A stretch of DNA of 20,456 nucleotides from positions 1 through 20,456 of the forward strand of contig CAZQSL010000061.1 of assembly GCA_964595945.1 (NCBI GenBank). The letters run 5' to 3'. This DNA comes from CAZQSL01 sp964595945 (GTDB lineage Bacteria; UBP15; UBA6099; JAJRTR01). The position numbers and the translations under genes are program-made. The notes beneath the pieces are model-generated. The model had not been told where the DNA came from. It did no database searches and saw only the letters and a program-made list of their open reading frames with translations. This document shows positions 16,526 to 20,456 of this stretch, piece by piece. Positions within the stretch are counted from its first letter, which is position 1. Each line of letters opens with the position of its first letter.

Positions 16526-17159
16526 TGCCGCGCTTCCATATTGTTGAAACATAATCAGAAATGGCAGGCCAGGAACTAAAACGCTGAAATGAGGGATTCG
16601 CCTCATAACTGCCGCAGGGATCGAATAGAATACGCCGCACTTCCCTGTCGAATTGTGGTTCGAGTAGAAACTCAGGCAGATCGTCAATGAAAAAATCACA
16701 CTTCAGGGCAGCGATCCTGTCGAGCTTTGCCTGCTTGGTCAATTCGAGATAAACCGAAGATTCGTCAAGCCCGGTGCGTCCTCTGTCAAAAAAACCATTG
16801 CCGGCGAGCCATGACAATGCTGATTCATGAAGATTATACTTTGGGCCCAGATATGGATGTATCGTCTTGTGACTGATGATGCAGATTTTGCATCCCGGAC
16901 GCATGGAAAACAATGAAAAGAAATCCAGAACACCAGTATGGGGAACGGCGGCGGCCATTCGCGGTCCGTATACATACCCCTGCATTTCGGTCCATGCGTC
17001 CTCGCGGCCTGCATTTCTCAGATAGTTGCGGATGCTGGATTTATTATTACTGACATCATGCGGTATCAGATTCCACTCGATGGCAACCTGGTGAAACAGC
17101 GAGTCATACGACACGATTGTATTATCGAAATCAACGCCGATCAGCATTTTGCATTCCAT
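16515..17159 (-). CDS. HAD-superfamily phosphatase-like protein
   Basis: The 214-residue protein shows HAD motif I DFDNT (D10, D12, T14), motif II Ser in IISHK (S96), a candidate motif III Lys near K142-K145, and motif IV FIDDLPEF (D159, D160). An inserted helical cap lies at about residues 20-75. It should remove phosphate from a small sugar- or polyol-phosphate; some relatives are inactive or act as nucleotidyl-linked partners. ATG 17159 overlaps the dehydrogenase stop; ATG 17147 (M5), which overlaps it by 7 bases and has a weak GGAAT site, is an equally possible start. Tight overlaps with both neighbours show they are made together. Confidence 0.82.
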   Translation of the reverse strand: MECKMLIGVDFDNTIVSYDSLFHQVAIEWNLIPHDVSNNKSSIRNYLRNAGREDAWTEMQGYVYGPRMAAAVPHTGVLDFFSLFSMRPGCKICIISHKTIHPYLGPKYNLHESALSWLAGNGFFDRGRTGLDESSVYLELTKQAKLDRIAALKCDFFIDDLPEFLLEPQFDREVRRILFDPCGSYEANPSFQRFSSWPAISDYVSTIWKRGNDR

Positions 17160-18190
17160 TTCATATCAATAAGCGGCCGGATTGTAATGCCGTTTTCGAG
17201 ATCGGCAATGGCTTGATTGATCTCTTCGAGTGGGTATATTTTGGAAATCAGGGGTTTCAGATCAATTCTGCCTGATGCGACTATTCTGCAATACTTGCCA
17301 TAATCGCGGTCGGGGCGGCTGTCGCCGCCCCATGTACCGAGAAGACTCTTACCCTGATTGAGCATCGATGGGTCGAGAATGACAGTTTCGCCAAAGTGAG
17401 CATTTCCAATAATGACAGCCACGCCCCCCTGGGAGCGGACGCAGTCAAGAGCCTGCATCATAACGGCCGGCCGACCGCTTGATTCGACAGCGATGTCGAC
17501 GCCGCCGGCAACACTGTGCCTGATAGCAGTGACCGGGTCTGCTTTCGACGCGTCGATAATCTCGGTCGCTCCCATTTCGATGGCTTTGGATAACTTCGAG
17601 ATGTTCACATCTATCGCAATCACTGGTACACAGCCGGATGCCGCCGCCGCCGCAATCGCGCATAACCCGACGCCACCCGCTCCGAATACGGCGACACTGT
17701 CCCCAGGCCTTGCTTTTGCAGTATTGAACACTGCTCCAAATCCTGTAGGAGCCGCACATCCTATCAGTGCCGCTTCCTGCATGGAAATATTGTTGGGGAT
17801 CACGGTCAATCTGTTTTCGCTGATAACAGAATGAGTTTGAAATGTCGTTATCGCTCCGGCATTCACTTTTTCGCCTTCACAGGAATAGACTGTCCCCGGG
17901 ACATCGTGTCCGCTGCCCTTGACCCATGACAGTATCACTTTGTCCCCCGGCCTGACACGAGTCACGCCCTCGCCTGTTTCGACAACTGTACCACTACCTT
18001 CGTGACCAAGACAGTGAGGGAGAAATCTATCATTGCCCCGATAGCCGCGGCATTCGAGTATCTGCGTGTGACACACACCGCTGTACGAGATTTCCACAAG
18101 TACCTGTCCCGGCTTGAGTACGGGTATGTCGAGTTGTCTGATCTCAAGTGCTTGCCCGGTTTTTGTCAAAACAGCGGCAGTAGTATTCAT
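17141..18190 (-). CDS. Zinc-type medium-chain alcohol dehydrogenase
   Basis: This 349-residue MDR enzyme oxidises or reduces an alcohol/aldehyde with NAD(H). The catalytic zinc ligands appear to be C40 (SGVCHTQ), H63 in GHEGSG, and C145 (IGCAAPTG). The Rossmann GxGxxG is G170-A-G172-G-V-G175. The four-Cys loop that holds the structural zinc in most such enzymes is absent; the corresponding region (about 92-118) has a single Cys (C104). Catalytic sites are intact, so activity is expected. It starts 33 bases after the transketolase gene stop and overlaps the HAD gene. Its likely job is to reduce an aldehyde or ketone made from the transketolase product, or to oxidise its substrate. Confidence 0.87.
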   Translation of the reverse strand: MNTTAAVLTKTGQALEIRQLDIPVLKPGQVLVEISYSGVCHTQILECRGYRGNDRFLPHCLGHEGSGTVVETGEGVTRVRPGDKVILSWVKGSGHDVPGTVYSCEGEKVNAGAITTFQTHSVISENRLTVIPNNISMQEAALIGCAAPTGFGAVFNTAKARPGDSVAVFGAGGVGLCAIAAAAASGCVPVIAIDVNISKLSKAIEMGATEIIDASKADPVTAIRHSVAGGVDIAVESSGRPAVMMQALDCVRSQGGVAVIIGNAHFGETVILDPSMLNQGKSLLGTWGGDSRPDRDYGKYCRIVASGRIDLKPLISKIYPLEEINQAIADLENGITIRPLIDMKWNAKC

Positions 18191-18223
18191 AATATACTTA
18201 CACTCCAGTAAAAATGATAAGCA

Positions 18224-19147
18224 TCAGTCATGGAATGCGGCAGCGATTCTGTCAGCGATCGCCTGGGGTGACAGTGCGAATTTTACCCGTGCGTCATTCT
18301 GGTTGCCTGCTTCCTTGAAAAAAACGTCCGGCACGCCGATACGAACAAGTCTCGCCGGATATCGTTGATTATCGGCGAGCCACTCGGCAACAGCGCTGCC
18401 GAATCCTCCTGCGAGTCTGTGCTCCTCAACAGTGACGACAATCCTGAACCCGGAGAAAGCCTCAGTGAGCGCATGGGTATCGAGTGGTTTTACAGTGTGG
18501 AAGTCGAGCACTCTTGCGGAAATGCCATCAGCCTCAAGTATCGCGGCTGCAGCCATTGCATTAGGCACAATATTGCCGGTCGCCGTGATGCAGACGTCTG
18601 TGCCTTCACGAATCATGATTGATTTGCCGATCTGAAAAACAGGAGGCGAGATGTGGACAGTCGGCTCGTTTTTCTTGCCCAGCCTAATGTAGGTGGGACG
18701 GGCTGACTCAACTGCCGCCCTGATCGCAAGCCTGACTTCCGTGGCGTCCGATGGACAGACAATATTTATGTTGGGAAAAACACGAAGCTGGGAAATGTCT
18801 TCAACGGACTGGTGAGTGACACCAAGTTCGGCATAAGACAATCCGCCACCGACTCCCACGATAAGCACGGGCAAGTCAAAATAGCATATATCAATCTTGA
18901 TCTGTTCGAGGCATCTGGCCGTGATAAATGGCGCGATCGTATATGCCACCGGTCTGAGTCCGCCAAGCGCAAGGCCAGATGCGACGCCGATCATATTCGC
19001 CTCGGCAACGCCACAGTTGTAAAAGCGTGATGGATGTTTTGCTTTCAGGCTGTCAAAAAGCCTGTTCCCGATGTCAGCGCTCAACATGACAATGTCAGGC
19101 CGCTCATCAGCAAGCGCTTCGATTTCACGCGCAAACGCATTTCTCAT
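18224..19147 (-). CDS. Transketolase, C-terminal (pyrimidine-binding) subunit
   Basis: The 307-residue subunit has the pyrimidine-binding domain, with the ThDP-activating Glu in CGVAEANM (E49) and the family stretch VTHQSVEDI. A C-terminal transketolase domain (about 180-300) carries DVCITATGNIV and TVEEHRLAGGFGSAVAEW. Together with its partner it should form one heterodimeric ThDP enzyme that moves two-carbon ketol units. ATG 19147 overlaps the stop of the N-terminal subunit gene by 4 bases (ATGA). Being inside a sugar locus suggests a dedicated biosynthetic role, not central pentose metabolism. Confidence 0.92.
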   Translation of the reverse strand: MRNAFAREIEALADERPDIVMLSADIGNRLFDSLKAKHPSRFYNCGVAEANMIGVASGLALGGLRPVAYTIAPFITARCLEQIKIDICYFDLPVLIVGVGGGLSYAELGVTHQSVEDISQLRVFPNINIVCPSDATEVRLAIRAAVESARPTYIRLGKKNEPTVHISPPVFQIGKSIMIREGTDVCITATGNIVPNAMAAAAILEADGISARVLDFHTVKPLDTHALTEAFSGFRIVVTVEEHRLAGGFGSAVAEWLADNQRYPARLVRIGVPDVFFKEAGNQNDARVKFALSPQAIADRIAAAFHD

Positions 19148-19995
19148 ATCAATCCCAGCTCCCTGTGTGCCGCAGTCACTTCTTCGAAGGTAGGTATTCT
19201 GTAATGCCAGTTGTTGTCATCTTCCATGAAGGAAATGCCTTTGCCCTTTATCGTATTTGCGATAATCACTGTCGGTTTGCCATATTCACGGGGGACCTCT
19301 TCGAGGGATTGCAAAATGTCAGACATATCATGTCCATCTATTTCACACGCGTGCCAGCCAAAATCACGCCATTTGTCCGCGAGCGGTTGCAGTGAAAGGA
19401 CATCGGTGCTTCTCCCGGTTGCCTGCCATTTGTTGAAATCGACAATCGCCACTAAATTGTCGAGTTGCCGTGCTGGTGCAAACATAGCTGCTTCCCACAC
19501 CGAGCCTTCATTGCATTCGCCGTCGCTGAGGATTGCAAAAGTACGGTAATCCCGTGATTTGATCTTGGCGGCGAGCGCCATGCCAGCCGCGATCGGCAAA
19601 CCATGACCAAGTGATCCTGCGGCAATTTCGAGACCGGGGACACTGTTATGAATGGGATGGTCGCCAAGCGGGTTTCCGGGGGTTGCATAAGTATCGAGGA
19701 TTGATTGAGGGAAAAACCCACGCATCGCAAGCACGGCATATAACGCACTTGCCGCATGCCCCTTGCTGAAAACCAGTCTGTCGCGGTTGTCATCATCGGG
19801 ACACTCTGGAGAAATGTGCATAATGCTCCAATACAAGGCTACAAGTATGTCAACGCACGAAAGCGATGACCCGAGATGGGCGGTCCTCGCAGTATGCGAC
19901 ATGGAAACGACACGGCCTCGTATTTTCCGTGCGACATCGTTAAGTGCAGAAATCGAAGTAGTCATTGATCTTGCCGAAAAGCCGGATTTACTCAT
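19144..19995 (-). CDS. Transketolase, N-terminal (ThDP-binding) subunit
   Basis: The 283-residue subunit holds the diphosphate-binding half. H40 is in AHLGSSLS, SKGH lies at 77-80, GSLGHGLPIAAGMALAAK follows, and the ThDP/metal motif runs from DGECNEG (158-164) to VDFN (N188). Length fits split transketolases. ATG 19995 is used here; M11 at 19965, with a weak GGCAAG upstream, would also give a complete domain. It lies 10 bases after the radical SAM gene stop. Split transketolases are common in bacteria and archaea; DXP-synthase-like or phosphonopyruvate-decarboxylase-like roles are less likely, given the transketolase-type motifs. Confidence 0.92.
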   Translation of the reverse strand: MSKSGFSARSMTTSISALNDVARKIRGRVVSMSHTARTAHLGSSLSCVDILVALYWSIMHISPECPDDDNRDRLVFSKGHAASALYAVLAMRGFFPQSILDTYATPGNPLGDHPIHNSVPGLEIAAGSLGHGLPIAAGMALAAKIKSRDYRTFAILSDGECNEGSVWEAAMFAPARQLDNLVAIVDFNKWQATGRSTDVLSLQPLADKWRDFGWHACEIDGHDMSDILQSLEEVPREYGKPTVIIANTIKGKGISFMEDDNNWHYRIPTFEEVTAAHRELGLI

Positions 19996-20005
19996 GGGAG
20001 CAGGG

Positions 20006-20456
20006 CTATATAAAATTGACGTGTTCCGGTGGATCGACTGTCAACTGCCACAAGTACTGATTGATTTCATCAAGGCGGCAATTATCCATACATTTGTTCG
20101 TGTCAAGGCTTGCGATCCGCTTCAACACTTCGCTTCTTCTCGGGCTATTCCATATCTCTTCAAATGTATTCTCATATATGTTGCCATAACAGAAATCCTG
20201 GAGTCCAAGAAACGGACCGCACGAAATGACATCGCCGTCCGAAACAAGCTTGCAGAAAAAATGCACTCCGTTACAACGTCCGTAAGGCTTTGCCTGCTGT
20301 ATGAGCTTGTCGAAGCCATGCCGGCGAAATATTATCGATGTACTGCCCTTTTCCAGGCCCATGAGTTCACTTTCAATCCTGTCAAGGACCAGAGGATCAT
20401 AGCCGCCCTGATGCTCGTGGACGGATTGTGGATGAGGCAGGTATGGTTTGACAGAA
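20006..20456 (-). CDS. Radical SAM protein, C-terminal SPASM region (partial, runs off the right edge)
   Basis: The reading frame is open from the window edge to the stop at 20006, so only the last ~149 codons are visible; the ATG at 20362 is internal. The visible part looks like a SPASM domain: C in GRCNGVHFF, then CKLVSDGDVISCGPF, FCYGNIYENTFEEIWNSP, and CMDNC near the end. These Cys would bind auxiliary iron-sulfur clusters. The CxxxCxxC radical SAM core is beyond the window, so the class assignment rests on the SPASM pattern only. In this setting it may carry out a difficult dehydration, epimerisation or dehydrogenation on a sugar or linker, but it could also modify a peptide. Confidence 0.78.
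   Translation of the reverse strand, partial: SVKPYLPHPQSVHEHQGGYDPLVLDRIESELMGLEKGSTSIIFRRHGFDKLIQQAKPYGRCNGVHFFCKLVSDGDVISCGPFLGLQDFCYGNIYENTFEEIWNSPRRSEVLKRIASLDTNKCMDNCRLDEINQYLWQLTVDPPEHVNFI

Noticed and set aside
18224..19995. Phosphonate biosynthesis (phosphonopyruvate decarboxylase plus dehydrogenase)
   Set aside because: The motifs are those of transketolase halves, and no PEP mutase is seen in the window.
1..20456. CRISPR arrays, tRNA or rRNA genes
   Set aside because: I saw no regularly spaced repeats and no tRNA- or rRNA-like segments in the intergenic regions when reading by eye. A covariance-model scan was not possible.

Overview
The window looks like part of a bacterial scaffold that carries a surface-polysaccharide (O-antigen, capsule or exopolysaccharide) locus. 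A run of 10 undetermined bases (1890-1899) marks an assembly join, so the left end (transposase remnant, CDP-alcohol phosphatidyltransferase) may not be a true neighbour of the rest. Composition is moderate in GC. There are no tRNA or rRNA genes to anchor taxonomy. WYL regulators, two-subunit transketolases and carbamoyltransferase cassettes are widespread, so I can only say 'probably a diderm bacterium'. A PVC-type (Lentisphaerota-like) host is a guess from general feel, not evidence.

Left part (1-4978), mixed strands: an inactivated IS5-family transposase (85-925, +); a CDP-alcohol phosphatidyltransferase with the complete family motif (1142-1753, +); a gene-poor stretch with the N gap; a secreted His/Pro-rich protein of unknown function with two CxxC pairs (2185-3018, +); a doubtful 109-residue ORF (3115-3444, -); and a WYL-domain transcription regulator with a recognisable promoter (3506-4543, -).

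Main locus (4979-20456), entirely on the minus strand and so read from right to left. It starts with a radical SAM/SPASM protein that runs off the right edge. Next come a two-subunit transketolase, a zinc-type alcohol dehydrogenase, a HAD-like phosphatase, an APH-fold small-molecule kinase and an extended SDR (NDP-sugar dehydratase/epimerase). After these are two class I methyltransferases, a zinc-finger/SAM methyltransferase of the C-methyltransferase type, one GT2 glycosyltransferase, a methyltransferase-like protein with a helical repeat tail, and a Wzx-type flippase. Most junctions are overlaps or gaps of tens of bases or less, as in an operon. A good sigma-70-type promoter (8324-8352) then starts a final three-gene cassette: O-carbamoyltransferase, SGNH hydrolase, and a 74-residue membrane protein that resembles DUF5989. 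This cassette resembles the sxtI/sxtL/sxtK trio of saxitoxin clusters, but the context here is glycan decoration, not toxin synthesis.

Working model (inference): the transketolase, dehydrogenase, kinase and phosphatase make an unusual sugar or polyol building block. The SDR and methyltransferases make a branched or methylated deoxysugar. The GT2 enzyme adds a residue and the flippase exports the lipid-linked unit. The carbamoyltransferase cassette caps or decorates it. No polymerase, initiating transferase or nucleotidyltransferase is in the window; these would be expected beyond the right edge.
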